In this document: in pieces, positions 23,486 through 32,979 of the stretch
How the letters are laid out: every line of letters starts with the position of its first letter
How positions within the stretch are numbered: the first letter of the stretch is position 1
Assembly (NCBI GenBank): GCA_905233555.1
Contig: CAJODF010000010.1
Location: forward strand, 1 to 40,114
Direction of reading: 5' to 3'
DNA length: 40,114 bases
Source of the DNA: an uncultured Prevotella sp.
GTDB taxonomy: Bacteria > Bacteroidota > Bacteroidia > Bacteroidales > Bacteroidaceae
Made by a program: the position numbers and the translations under genes
Notes under the pieces: generated by a model
Database searches by the model: none
Seen by the model: only the letters and a program-made list of their open reading frames with translations
What the model was told of the DNA's origin: nothing

Positions 23486-24556
23486 TTACCTTCCTCTGCG
23501 AAGGACGAAATCGACCATCTCGCGGAAAAGGGGACGGTAGGAATCTTGGATGAAGTCGATGGTGGAAAGCAGGTCGAGTGCCTGACGGGCATACTCTTCG
23601 GCACGTGATTCTGCGAAACGGATACTGCCGTAGGTGTCCATCAAGTCGCGGATATACTGCACCTCATCGGCTGTCTTTTGTTCACGGGGCTTGCCCAGAA
23701 TGGTCTCCACACGCTGCCGCTCGTCGCCTGCACAATGGCGCAACAGATGAAGCAGGATAAGCGTGCGCTTGCCCTCGTAGATGTCGTTTAAGGATTGTTT
23801 CTTCTGACCCTCGAAGTCGCCTGTAAGATCGAGCACGTCGTCGCGTATCTGGAAACAGAGGCCCAACGGGTAACTGAACTCATAAATACGCTGCAACTGC
23901 TCGTCGGTAGCACCAGCCAGAATAGCGCCTAAGCGAAGAGGACCTGCCACCGTATAATAGACAGTCTTGCCGCTGACGGTAAAAAGCACGTCGTCGTCAG
24001 TCATGTCCTGCTTATTGTCCTGCGTCCATTTTATCTCCGCATACTGGCCGAAAGTGGTGCGGCCCAGCATCAGGAAGAACTCATGCTGTACGCGACGGGC
24101 CAGAGCGACGTCTAACAGACGGTAGTTCTCGCTAAGCACACGATGCATGCATTCATGCAACGTGTCGCCTGCATTGACGGAAATCTCGGAACTGACCAGA
24201 CGATGCAGGGCAGGCTTACCACGACGCTCCAAGGAGCCATCCTCCCAGTCGTCGTGTATCAGGATCCAGTCCTCGCTCATCTGCATGGCTGTCGCCGTAT
24301 AGACAGCCTTTTCCGACGAACCGCTCATGGCCTCAGCCATCAGCATGACAAGGGCAGGACGGAGGTATTTGCCACGACGGGAGGGATAGTCGGTAATGAC
24401 CTCCCAGTGCTCATCGAACAACGACTTATACCGCTGCTGGCCCATCATGACCACGATGTCCCAGTCCTCTGCCTTAAACTGGCTAAGGCTCGCATCGATC
24501 ACCTGACCGATGCGAGCCTTCTGCTGTTCCAGATAGTCGCTAAAAACTTCCGTCAT
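23486..24556 (-). CDS. Polyprenyl diphosphate synthase (trans-isoprenyl synthase family)
   Basis: The 356-aa cytoplasmic enzyme should condense isopentenyl diphosphate onto an allylic diphosphate. It has the GKYLRPAL substrate loop, the first aspartate-rich motif DDWED in 'ILIHDDWEDGSLERRGKPAL', and the second motif DDVLD in 'LGLCFQIRDDVLDLTGD'. 'GKRTLILLHLL' is the conserved downstream block. The first motif is DDxxD with Trp and Glu inside, a variant common in Bacteroidota. Product length (C15 to C40) cannot be read from the sequence. The start is 15 nt after the OmpA-family gene's stop, so the two are probably cotranscribed. Confidence 0.9.
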   Translation of the reverse strand: MTEVFSDYLEQQKARIGQVIDASLSQFKAEDWDIVVMMGQQRYKSLFDEHWEVITDYPSRRGKYLRPALVMLMAEAMSGSSEKAVYTATAMQMSEDWILIHDDWEDGSLERRGKPALHRLVSSEISVNAGDTLHECMHRVLSENYRLLDVALARRVQHEFFLMLGRTTFGQYAEIKWTQDNKQDMTDDDVLFTVSGKTVYYTVAGPLRLGAILAGATDEQLQRIYEFSYPLGLCFQIRDDVLDLTGDFEGQKKQSLNDIYEGKRTLILLHLLRHCAGDERQRVETILGKPREQKTADEVQYIRDLMDTYGSIRFAESRAEEYARQALDLLSTIDFIQDSYRPLFREMVDFVLRRGR

Positions 24557-24571
24557 GACAAATCGTTTCGA

Positions 24572-25426
24572 TTACTCTGCCTCTGGGGCCTTGCCGATGA
24601 GGTCCATGAACTCATCGAGTTTCGGCGTGATAATGATCTGGGTACGACGGTTGCGCTGCTTGCCGACCTCTGTATCATTGGCGACAATGGGGTTGTACTC
24701 ACCACGACCACCAGCCGTCAGACGCTTCGGATCCACACCGTAGTCGTTCTGCAGGGCCTGTACCACTGAAGAGGCACGGAGGGCAGAGAGGTCCCAGTTG
24801 TTACGGATGTTCGGCTTCGAGATGGGCACATTATCGGTATTACCCTCGATGAGCACATCGTAGTCCTTGTAATCCTTGATAATCTTGGCAATCTTCGAGA
24901 GGGTCTGGGCAGCACGGCTGTTGATCTCGTACGAGCCGCTCTTATAGAGCATATTGTCGGCCAGAGATATATAAACCACACCCTTCAGCACCTGCACATC
25001 GACCTCCTTCATCTCCTCTTTTGAGAGAGAACGTGTCAGATTGTTGCTCAGCACCATGTTCAGCGAGTCGCTCTTGCTCTTCACCTCCACCAAGTGGCGG
25101 ATATACTGGTTCGACTCGTTGATCTGATCCACCAGTTTCTCGATAGAGATATTGTTCTGGTTTGCATTCGTCAGACTCTTGTCGAGCGACTCCTGAAGTT
25201 TGACATACTTCTTCTCCGAAGTAGCGAGGGCTTGCTGCATGCCCTTCTGCTGTTCCTCCAAGGCAGCAATACGCGCATTCTTGGCAGCCAGGTCTTCCCT
25301 TGCACTCTGCAGACTTTCAGTCAACGACTTATTCTCCGTCTGGCAGTTAGCCAGATCTTTCTTTGATGCACAACTGGTCAGCATAATGATACCAGCAAGC
25401 GCTACAAACAATACATTCTTTTTCAT
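24572..25426 (-). CDS. OmpA-family peptidoglycan-binding lipoprotein with coiled coil
   Basis: The start MKKNVLFVALAGIIMLTSC (ATG 25426) gives 284 aa; an ATG four codons upstream is also possible. Cys19 is the lipidation site, after LTS. Residues 30-120 are a predicted coiled coil ('EDLAAKNARIAALEEQQKGM', with heptad leucines). The C-terminal OmpA domain includes 'YKSGSYEINSRAAQTLSKI', 'VLIEGNTDNVPIS' and 'LSALRASSVVQALQNDYGVD', with the peptidoglycan-contacting Arg in 'VGKQRNRRTQIIITP'. It likely ties the outer membrane to peptidoglycan. A TAAATTTG box at 25466-25459 with TTTG at 25492-25489 is the likely promoter. The polyprenyl synthase gene follows on the same strand. Confidence 0.9.
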   Translation of the reverse strand: MKKNVLFVALAGIIMLTSCASKKDLANCQTENKSLTESLQSAREDLAAKNARIAALEEQQKGMQQALATSEKKYVKLQESLDKSLTNANQNNISIEKLVDQINESNQYIRHLVEVKSKSDSLNMVLSNNLTRSLSKEEMKEVDVQVLKGVVYISLADNMLYKSGSYEINSRAAQTLSKIAKIIKDYKDYDVLIEGNTDNVPISKPNIRNNWDLSALRASSVVQALQNDYGVDPKRLTAGGRGEYNPIVANDTEVGKQRNRRTQIIITPKLDEFMDLIGKAPEAE

Positions 25427-25458
25427 ACCTTTTATCATCTTTAATTGTGATTCGACTG

Positions 25459-25492
25459 CAAATTTACGCATAGAAAGCAAAAAACCATCAAA
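25459..25492 (-). promoter_or_regulatory. Promoter of the OmpA-family gene
   Basis: On the minus strand TTTG (25492-25489) and TAAATTTG (25466-25459) are 22 bp apart; the leader is about 25 nt. Confidence 0.65.
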
Positions 25493-25520
25493 AGGTTTAT
25501 CGAATTAGAATTATTTTAAT

Positions 25521-25528
25521 TAAATTTG
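25521..25528 (+). promoter_or_regulatory. Promoter box of the M1 peptidase - purL cluster
   Basis: TAAATTTG fits the -7 consensus, about 20 nt before the ATG at 25549. No TTTG is seen at the usual distance. Confidence 0.6.
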
Positions 25529-25548
25529 CACTCAAAAACTATATAGGG

Positions 25549-28080
25549 ATGAAAAAATACAGATTCTTGCTTTTATCTGTACTCTGTCTGATGGCAGGGG
25601 ACATCTTCTCACAGACCCCAGAGAAGGGCGTTTCCGAGGAACTCGCCAAGGAGCGAAAGGCCAATATCAGCAATGTCAGATACGACCTGACCTTCGACAT
25701 CCCTGACGAACAAAAGGAAAAGGTAACTGGCAAGGCTGTCATCACCTTCAACCTGAGGAACAAGGCAGACGTGGTGCTCGACTTCGAGGGAAAGGTGAGC
25801 GGCGACTTCCTCGTGGGGAAGAAGAAACGCAAGGTCTCTACAAAGAACGATCACATCATTGTGCCGTCGAAATACCTGAAGCCCGGTCCCGTGAGTCTTA
25901 CCATTGAGTTCACTGCCAAAAATGACGCACTGGCGCGTCAGGATGACTATCTGGTCACACAATTCAATACCAACCATGCCAGTTCGGTATTCCCCTGCTT
26001 CGACCAACAAGACATCGAGGCAAAATACAGTACCCAACTGGATGTACCGGAAGGATGGAAGTCTCTTATCTGCAACGATGACAAACCCCTGCCTTCTCGT
26101 AAATACGCTTTCGTGGCAGGCGATTTCCAGGAGAAGACAGCCAACCGCGAGGGCTACCAGATACGTACCCTCTATCGCGAGACCGATCCCGCCAAGGTGG
26201 CGCAATTAGATAAGATTATCGACGAGACAGCCCAGTCACTCAAATGGATGGAGAGTTATACCACCATCAAATGTCCTTTCAAGGAGTACGGTCTGGTCAT
26301 CCTGCCTGGTTTTAAATTGGGATGCACAGACTATATGGGCTTCATCTTGCTGGACGACCAGCACGTCTTCCTCCGCAATGCCTCTACCAAGCAAGAGGTA
26401 CTGAGTCGCACAGAGTTTATGGCCCACGAGACAGCCCACCTCTGGTTCGGTAGTATGGTCAGTCTGAAGAACCCGGAGGAGGAATGGGCCGAGGAGATCC
26501 TGACCAACTTCATGGCCTCGAAGATTACCCGTCGCCAGTATGCCAAGGCCGACTACGACCTCAACTTTATCAGGACCTACCAAGCCCAGGCTATGGCCGT
26601 TGACCGTACAGAAGGCACCCACCCCATTGCCATGCCCCCCGACAAACTCGACCACACCACTATGCTCAACGACCCGATCGTCTATAACAAGTCGGCAGTC
26701 ATGATGCGGATGCTGGAAGAGATTATGGGAACCAACAACATGCAGAACGGTATCCGCACCTTCCTGCGTAATAATTATCTCAAGGAAGCCTCCTGGGACG
26801 ATCTGTTGACCGTCCTCGACAAAGAGGCACCCGCTGCCGGCGTGCGCCAGTTCAACGAGGTGTGGGTGCAGCAGAAGGGCATGCCGATCATACACACGAC
26901 CTACAAGGACGGACAACTCATCATCTCGCAGATCGACCCCTATGGGCGCGGCCTCTGCTGGCGACAGAAATTCGACGTATATATCATCTTCAATCTGGGC
27001 AGTAGCCGTACCATCCACGTGGATATGCAGCAACCCATCATGACTTTCAGGCTGAGGGAGAAACCAAGTTTCATCATTCCCAACTACGACGGACGGGGCT
27101 ATGGCCAGTTCACACTCGATGACAACTACGTCACGCAACTGCCCCTCCGCCTGATCACCACCCGCAACGACCTGAGTCGTCTGCTGCTGTTGGAAACCAT
27201 CCACGACCACTATCTGATGGGAAAGGTGAACCCCGCCTACTTTGGAGAACTCTACCGTCTGATGATGAAGGAGAAGAACCCACAGGTCATGTCAACAGCC
27301 ATTGACCACATGTTCAAGGTTGCCTTTGATATGACCCCCAGTCAGCGCACCACCCTCGAACTCTGTATGATGGATCTGCTGGGCGAGAACAAGACCAAGG
27401 AATGCCGTCAGACCATCATCCGCAAACTGGCTACCAATATGACGTCGCCTGATGTGAGGCGCCAGATCAGTGCCATTCTGGAAAAGCATAACGAGCCCGG
27501 CATCTTCGATGAGCACGACTATATGAACATGGCCTATCGTCTCGCCATGCTCCAGCCCGAATGCTGGAAGGAGATACTGGACGCTGAGCGCAGTCGGTTG
27601 CAGACAGACGAACTCAAGGAGGAGTTCGATTACGTCAGCCGTGCCTGCAATCCCGATGAGAAGAAACGGGCTGACCTCTTCAAGAGTCTGCTGAAACCAC
27701 AGAACCGCCAACAGGAACCGTGGGCGCTCCAGACCCTCGACCTGTTGAGTGCCGACATCTACGAGCCGGACAATATCGACTATATCGCAATGAGTCTTGA
27801 GTCGCTCAAGGACATCCAGAAGACCAGCAGCACCTACTTCCCCTGCGACTGGATGAAGACCTTGCTAGCCCACCACAAGAGCGTACTAGCCAAGCAAGCC
27901 ATAGAGAAATTCCTTTCCGACAACCCCGACTACTCAGACCGTCTTAAGGATAATATCCTTGAGGCCGCTTGGACGCTCTTGAAACAGGAGCCATACGTAG
28001 AGAAGGAAAAACCGGTCGTCGTAAAGGCAAAAACCACCAAGAAACCGGCAGCTAAGAAAACAACCAAAAAGAAGAAATAA
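25549..28080 (+). CDS. M1 family metallopeptidase (aminopeptidase N-like), altered exopeptidase motif
   Basis: This 843-aa exported protein has a signal peptide (MKKYRFLLLSVLCLMAGDIFSQ). The M1 beta domain is followed by the zinc site HETAH (293-297) and the third ligand Glu316 in 'EEWAEEILTNF'. A tyrosine that fits the catalytic one is in 'DPIVYNKSAVMMRML'. Where M1 aminopeptidases have GxMEN, this protein has GCTDYMG (258-264), so the residues that bind the substrate's amino end are changed. The C-terminal helical region ends in a lysine-rich tail (last 16 residues KTTKKPAAKKTTKKKK). The length is normal for the family. It is followed 25 nt later by purL. Zinc hydrolysis is likely; exopeptidase specificity is uncertain. 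Confidence 0.88.
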   Translation: MKKYRFLLLSVLCLMAGDIFSQTPEKGVSEELAKERKANISNVRYDLTFDIPDEQKEKVTGKAVITFNLRNKADVVLDFEGKVSGDFLVGKKKRKVSTKNDHIIVPSKYLKPGPVSLTIEFTAKNDALARQDDYLVTQFNTNHASSVFPCFDQQDIEAKYSTQLDVPEGWKSLICNDDKPLPSRKYAFVAGDFQEKTANREGYQIRTLYRETDPAKVAQLDKIIDETAQSLKWMESYTTIKCPFKEYGLVILPGFKLGCTDYMGFILLDDQHVFLRNASTKQEVLSRTEFMAHETAHLWFGSMVSLKNPEEEWAEEILTNFMASKITRRQYAKADYDLNFIRTYQAQAMAVDRTEGTHPIAMPPDKLDHTTMLNDPIVYNKSAVMMRMLEEIMGTNNMQNGIRTFLRNNYLKEASWDDLLTVLDKEAPAAGVRQFNEVWVQQKGMPIIHTTYKDGQLIISQIDPYGRGLCWRQKFDVYIIFNLGSSRTIHVDMQQPIMTFRLREKPSFIIPNYDGRGYGQFTLDDNYVTQLPLRLITTRNDLSRLLLLETIHDHYLMGKVNPAYFGELYRLMMKEKNPQVMSTAIDHMFKVAFDMTPSQRTTLELCMMDLLGENKTKECRQTIIRKLATNMTSPDVRRQISAILEKHNEPGIFDEHDYMNMAYRLAMLQPECWKEILDAERSRLQTDELKEEFDYVSRACNPDEKKRADLFKSLLKPQNRQQEPWALQTLDLLSADIYEPDNIDYIAMSLESLKDIQKTSSTYFPCDWMKTLLAHHKSVLAKQAIEKFLSDNPDYSDRLKDNILEAAWTLLKQEPYVEKEKPVVVKAKTTKKPAAKKTTKKKK

Positions 28081-28105
28081 GAACAACAAATAATAGGAAA
28101 AAAGT

Positions 28106-31100
28106 ATGATACGTTTTTTTCAGACCCCACAAAAATCTGTGATCGCAACGGAAGTCGATCACGCACTGAGTGAACAGGAAATCAAAGAATTAAACTGGCT
28201 TTACGGGGAGGCAACAGTGCTGGATGCAGAGCAATTGGACGGATTCTTCGTCGGCCCTCGCCGAGAGATGGTGACCCCATGGAGTACCAATGCAGTAGAG
28301 ATTACGCAGAACATGGGACTCAAGGGCATCAGCCGTATTGAGGAGTATTTCGCTGTGGCGAGCAAGGATGCCGAACACGACGAGATGTTGCAGCGTATGT
28401 ACACTGGCCTGAACCAGGATATCTTTACGATTAACATCAAGCCAGAGCCCATCAAGTATGTAGATAATCTGGAGGAATATAATGAACAGGAGGGTCTGGC
28501 CCTTTCGCCCGAAGAAATCGAGTACCTACACGGACTGGAGAAGCAGAACGGTCGTCCGCTGACGGACTCTGAAATCTTCGGCTTCGCACAGATCAACTCT
28601 GAGCACTGCCGTCATAAGATCTTCGGCGGCACCTTTATCATCGACGGCAAGGAGATGGAGTCAAGCCTCTTCGCCATGATTAAGAAAACCACACAAGAGA
28701 ACCCCAACAAGATTCTCTCGGCCTATAAGGATAATGTGGCTTTTGCACAAGGACCTGTCGTTGAGCAATTCGCGCCGAAAGACCAGAGCACCAGCGACTG
28801 GTTCCAGGTAAAGGATATCGAGAGCGTCATCTCGCTGAAGGCTGAGACACATAACTTCCCCACGACTGTTGAGCCGTTCAACGGTGCTGCTACTGGTACG
28901 GGCGGTGAAATCCGCGACCGTATGGGCGGTGGCGTAGGCTCTTGGCCTATCGCCGGTACGGCTGTCTATATGACGGCATATCCGCGTCTGACCGACGATG
29001 ACAAGTTGACTCGCGATTGGGAGAGCATTCTGCCTGTACGTCAGTGGCTGTATCAGACACCTGAGCAGATTCTCATCAAGGCCTCAAACGGTGCCAGTGA
29101 TTTCGGTAATAAGTTCGGTCAGCCACTGATCTGCGGTTCGGTGCTGACGTTCGAACATCAGGAGCCTAATGATACCAAATACGCTTACGATAAGGTCATT
29201 ATGCTCGCTGGTGGTGTAGGTTACGGCACCAAGCGCGACTGTCTGAAGAAGGAACCCCAAAAAGGTAACAAAGTGGTCGTCGTGGGTGGTGATAACTACC
29301 GCATCGGACTGGGTGGCGGTTCTGTCTCTTCTGTTGACACCGGCCGCTACAGCAACGGTATCGAACTGAACGCTGTACAGCGTGCCAACCCCGAGATGCA
29401 GAAACGTGCCTATAACCTCGTCCGTGCCCTCTGCGAGGAGGACGTGAACCCCGTTGTCAGTATCCACGACCACGGATCAGCCGGACACTTGAACTGCCTC
29501 TCTGAACTCGTTGAGGAGTGCGGTGGCGAGATTGACATGACCAAGTTGCCTATTGGTGACAAGACCCTTTCTTCGAAAGAGATCATCGCCAACGAGAGTC
29601 AGGAGCGCATGGGCTTGCTCATCGACGAGAAGCACATCGAGCATGTACGTAAGATTGCTGAGCGCGAGCGTGCACCGCTGTATGTAGTTGGTGAGACCAC
29701 AGGCGATGCCCACTTCTCATTCAAGCAGGGCGACGGCGTAAAACCCTTCGACCTCGACGTGGCCCAGATGTTCGGTCACTCGCCCAAGACCATCATGAAG
29801 GATAATACCGTAGAGCGCCACTATGCTGACGTGACCTACTCTCAGGATAAGATCGACGAATACCTCGACCGCGTACTCCAGTTGGAGGCTGTGGCTTGTA
29901 AGGATTGGTTGACCAACAAGGTGGACCGCTCCGTGACAGGTAAGATCGCCCGCCAGCAGTGTCAGGGTGAGATCCAACTGCCTCTGAGCGACTGCGGTGT
30001 CGTAGCCCTCGACTATCGTGGCGAGAAGGGTATCGCCACCGCCCTCGGACATGCACCTCAGGCCGGTCTCGCTGACCCCGCTGCAGGCAGTGTACTCTCT
30101 GTAGCCGAGGCACTGACTAATATCGTCTGGGCCCCACTCGCTGAGGGAATGGACTCGCTGAGCCTCTCTGCCAACTGGATGTGGCCCTGCCGCTCACAGG
30201 AGGGTGAGGATGCCCGTCTGTATGCCGGTGTAAAGGCCCTGAGCGACTTCTGCTGCGACCTGCATATCAACGTGCCCACGGGTAAGGATTCGCTCTCTCT
30301 GAGTCAGCAGTATCCTAACGGCGAGAAGATTATCTCTCCGGGAACAGTCATCGTATCTGCCGGTGGTGAGGTCAGCGACATCAAGAAGGTGGTAAGCCCC
30401 GTATTGGTAAACGACAAGAACGCCTCCCTCTATCATATCGACTTCTCGTTCGATGAGCAGCACCTTGGAGGTTCCGCCTTTGCACAGAGTCTTGGCAAGG
30501 TAGGCGACGACGTGCCTACGGTGAAGAACGCCGAGTACTTTGCCGATGCCTTCATGGCCATCCAGCAACTCATCGAGAAGGGTTGGATTCTCGCTGGTCA
30601 CGACATCTCTGCCGGTGGTCTGATCACCACCCTGCTGGAGATGTGCTTCGCCAATACCAAGGGCGGACTCCACATCAACCTGCACGACATCTGCAAGGAT
30701 GGCGACATCGTAAAAGCCCTCTTTGCCGAGAACCCAGGTGTGGTCATCGAGGTAAGCGACGAACACAAGCAGGAGTTCAAGGACTTCATGGAAGAGCAGG
30801 GCGTTGGTTTCGCCAAGATCGGTTATCCTGTTGAGGATGCCCGCACCATCGTGGTGAAGGCCGGCGATGTAGAGAAGACCTTCGACATCGATGCCCTCCG
30901 CGACACTTGGTACAAGACATCATACCTGCTCGACCGCAAGCAGAGTTTCAACGGCAAGGCTGCTGAGCGCTTCGAGAACTACAAGAAGCAGCCCATCGAG
31001 ATGAAATTCCCCAAAGGCTTCACTGGCAAACTCGCCCAATATGGTCTGAATCCTGACCGCCGCGAACCTTCAGGCGTAAAAGCCGCAATTATCCGTGAGA

Positions 31101-31813
31101 AGGGTACCAACGGTGAGCGCGAAATGGCCTATATGCTCTACCTGGCAGGCTTCGACGTGAAGGACGTGATGATGACCGACCTCATCACAGGTCGCGAGAC
31201 CTTGGAGGAAGTCAACCTCATCGTCTTCTGCGGCGGCTTCTCCAACTCCGACGTACTCGGCTCCGCCAAGGGCTGGGCTGGTGCCTTCCTCTTCAACCCG
31301 AAGGCCAAAGAGGCCCTCGATAAGTTCTATGCCCGCGAGGACACCCTCTCACTGGGTATCTGCAACGGTTGCCAGTTGATGGTGGAACTCGGTCTCACAG
31401 GGGCTAAGGGTGCCAAGATGCTGCACAACGACTCACATAAATTCGAGAGCGGATTCATCTGCCTCGACATCCCGCAGAACAATAGCGTCATGTTCGGCAG
31501 CCTCAGTGGTTCGAAACTGGGCCTCTGGATTGCTCACGGCGAAGGTAAGTTCCATCTGCCCGAGGCAGAGAGCGCCTACAATGTGATTGCGAAGTACAAC
31601 TACGCCGGCTATCCCGCCAACCCCAACGGCTCTGACTATAATGTGGCAGGTATCTGCTCAGCCGATGGCCGTCATCTCTGCATGATGCCTCACCTCGAGC
31701 GTGCCTTCTTCCCATGGCAGAACGCCTGGTATCCTGCTGACCGCAAGAACGACGAGGTGACGCCTTGGATCGAGGCCTTCGTCAATGCACGTAAATGGAT
31801 CGAAACCCGATGA
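28106..31813 (+). CDS. purL: Phosphoribosylformylglycinamidine synthase (large single-chain PurL)
   Basis: The 1235-aa enzyme converts FGAR, glutamine and ATP to FGAM in purine synthesis. It is the long fused form that carries its own glutaminase. The linker/ATPase region has 'FAQINSEHCRHKIFGGTFII', 'LKAETHNFPTTVEPFNGAAT' and 'GTGGEIRDRMGGG'. The second half has 'AVAEALTNI'-like and 'PVSIHDHGSAGHLNCLSEL' blocks. The C-terminal class I glutaminase has its nucleophile in 'LGICNGCQLMVELGL' (Cys1086) and the His-Glu part in 'WIAHGEGKFH' and near the end. The ATG is 25 nt after the M1 gene. The stop overlaps the next ATG (ATGA at 31810-31813). Confidence 0.97.
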   Translation: MIRFFQTPQKSVIATEVDHALSEQEIKELNWLYGEATVLDAEQLDGFFVGPRREMVTPWSTNAVEITQNMGLKGISRIEEYFAVASKDAEHDEMLQRMYTGLNQDIFTINIKPEPIKYVDNLEEYNEQEGLALSPEEIEYLHGLEKQNGRPLTDSEIFGFAQINSEHCRHKIFGGTFIIDGKEMESSLFAMIKKTTQENPNKILSAYKDNVAFAQGPVVEQFAPKDQSTSDWFQVKDIESVISLKAETHNFPTTVEPFNGAATGTGGEIRDRMGGGVGSWPIAGTAVYMTAYPRLTDDDKLTRDWESILPVRQWLYQTPEQILIKASNGASDFGNKFGQPLICGSVLTFEHQEPNDTKYAYDKVIMLAGGVGYGTKRDCLKKEPQKGNKVVVVGGDNYRIGLGGGSVSSVDTGRYSNGIELNAVQRANPEMQKRAYNLVRALCEEDVNPVVSIHDHGSAGHLNCLSELVEECGGEIDMTKLPIGDKTLSSKEIIANESQERMGLLIDEKHIEHVRKIAERERAPLYVVGETTGDAHFSFKQGDGVKPFDLDVAQMFGHSPKTIMKDNTVERHYADVTYSQDKIDEYLDRVLQLEAVACKDWLTNKVDRSVTGKIARQQCQGEIQLPLSDCGVVALDYRGEKGIATALGHAPQAGLADPAAGSVLSVAEALTNIVWAPLAEGMDSLSLSANWMWPCRSQEGEDARLYAGVKALSDFCCDLHINVPTGKDSLSLSQQYPNGEKIISPGTVIVSAGGEVSDIKKVVSPVLVNDKNASLYHIDFSFDEQHLGGSAFAQSLGKVGDDVPTVKNAEYFADAFMAIQQLIEKGWILAGHDISAGGLITTLLEMCFANTKGGLHINLHDICKDGDIVKALFAENPGVVIEVSDEHKQEFKDFMEEQGVGFAKIGYPVEDARTIVVKAGDVEKTFDIDALRDTWYKTSYLLDRKQSFNGKAAERFENYKKQPIEMKFPKGFTGKLAQYGLNPDRREPSGVKAAIIREKGTNGEREMAYMLYLAGFDVKDVMMTDLITGRETLEEVNLIVFCGGFSNSDVLGSAKGWAGAFLFNPKAKEALDKFYAREDTLSLGICNGCQLMVELGLTGAKGAKMLHNDSHKFESGFICLDIPQNNSVMFGSLSGSKLGLWIAHGEGKFHLPEAESAYNVIAKYNYAGYPANPNGSDYNVAGICSADGRHLCMMPHLERAFFPWQNAWYPADRKNDEVTPWIEAFVNARKWIETR

Positions 31814-32382
31814 ACATTTACTGGGAATCATTCAAAACCTTCTTTAAGATAGGCATATTCACCCTCGGTGGTGGATATGCCATGATACCTTTGATAGAGG
31901 AAGAGGTGGTCAACAAGAAGCAATGGGTGTCGAAGGACGAAATGCTCGACCTGATAGCCATCGCCCAGAGTTGCCCGGGTGTCTTTGCCATCAACATCGC
32001 CACCTTCATCGGTTATAAATTAAACAAGGTACGCGGAGCCATCGCCACCACCCTCGGCACGGCCCTGCCCTCCTTCCTCATCATCCTCGCCATCGCCATC
32101 TTCTTCAAACAGTTCGAGGACAATCGGATTGTGGCAGCCATCTTCCGAGGCATCCGTCCGGCAGTCGTGGCACTGATAGCCGTCCCCACCTTCCGCTTGG
32201 GGCAGCGGGCCAAACTGAACTGGTTCACTATCTGGATCCCCGTTGTCTGTGCACTTGCGATATGGGCGCTGGGCGTCTCGCCTATCTGGATTATCATTAT
32301 CGCTGGCCTCGCAGGCTATCTCTGGGGCAGAATCGCTCAGGGAGATAAGGAGACAAGTAAACAAGGAGTTCAAGACAAATGA
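31810..32382 (+). CDS. Chromate transporter family (CHR) half protein A
   Basis: The product is 190 aa from the ATG overlapping the purL stop; the frame stays open five codons further up, but that would lie inside purL. It starts 'MNIYWESFKTFFKIGIFTLG' with the CHR signature FTLGGGYAMIPLIEEEVV and 'AIAQSCPGVFAINIATFIGY'. About five or six hydrophobic helices are visible. Single-domain CHR proteins act in pairs in many bacteria; a second CHR domain follows directly with a 4-nt overlap. Family members export chromate or sulfate-like anions; the natural substrate in an anaerobe is not known. Coupling to purL is by position only. Confidence 0.87.
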   Translation: MNIYWESFKTFFKIGIFTLGGGYAMIPLIEEEVVNKKQWVSKDEMLDLIAIAQSCPGVFAINIATFIGYKLNKVRGAIATTLGTALPSFLIILAIAIFFKQFEDNRIVAAIFRGIRPAVVALIAVPTFRLGQRAKLNWFTIWIPVVCALAIWALGVSPIWIIIIAGLAGYLWGRIAQGDKETSKQGVQDK

Positions 32383-32954
32383 TATTCATCTCGCTATTCA
32401 TCACATTCTTCGAGATAGGCCTCTTCGGATTCGGCGGCGGCTACGGCATGCTGTCACTCATCCAGCACGAGACGGTCGAGACGCATCACTGGCTCTCCAC
32501 GGCGGAGTTTACCGACATCGTCGCCATCTCGCAGATGACGCCCGGACCCATCGGTATCAACTCAGCCACTTACTGCGGCTACACCGCCATCCACAATGCC
32601 GGCTACGGCGAGATGATGGCCATCCTCGGCTCGGCCACTGCCACCTTCGCATTGGTACTACCCTCCCTCATCCTGATGATCCTCATCAGTCGCATGTTCA
32701 TGAAGTATATGAACACCCCGCTCGTGCAGTCCGTATTCACGGGTCTGCGCCCCGCCGTCGTAGGACTGCTTGCCGCAGCTACCCTGCTGCTCTGCAACAA
32801 GGAGAACTTCTCTACCCCGACGGAGAACCCCTGGCAGTTCTGGATCAGTTGCGCCCTACTCGTCGCCACGGCCTTCGGAACAGGCTACTTGAAGATCAAT
32901 CCCATCAAGATGATCTGCTTGGCAGGCATCGCAGGACTGCTCCTACTCTACTGA
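32379..32954 (+). CDS. Chromate transporter family (CHR) half protein B
   Basis: The 191-aa membrane protein repeats the CHR pattern ('FEIGLFGFGGGYGMLSLIQH', 'VAISQMTPGPIGINSATYCG', 'GLRPAVVGLLAAATLLL') and overlaps half A by ATGA, so the two should be made together and form one transporter. The motif FGFGGGYGM differs from FTLGGGYAM in half A, so the halves are not recent duplicates. Its end is 25 nt before the GH2 start codon. Confidence 0.87.
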   Translation: MIFISLFITFFEIGLFGFGGGYGMLSLIQHETVETHHWLSTAEFTDIVAISQMTPGPIGINSATYCGYTAIHNAGYGEMMAILGSATATFALVLPSLILMILISRMFMKYMNTPLVQSVFTGLRPAVVGLLAAATLLLCNKENFSTPTENPWQFWISCALLVATAFGTGYLKINPIKMICLAGIAGLLLLY

Positions 32955-32979
32955 TCACCAAACAAAAACAATAATCACA

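Noticed and set aside
26236..27210. 324-codon minus-strand open frame opposite the M1 peptidase
   Set aside because: It is an antisense shadow of a clearly coding gene, with a composition rich in His and Val typical of such shadows.
32243..32974. 243-codon plus-strand open frame overlapping the chromate transporter genes
   Set aside because: Out-of-frame translation of a GC-rich gene, Arg/His-rich, with no initiation signal.
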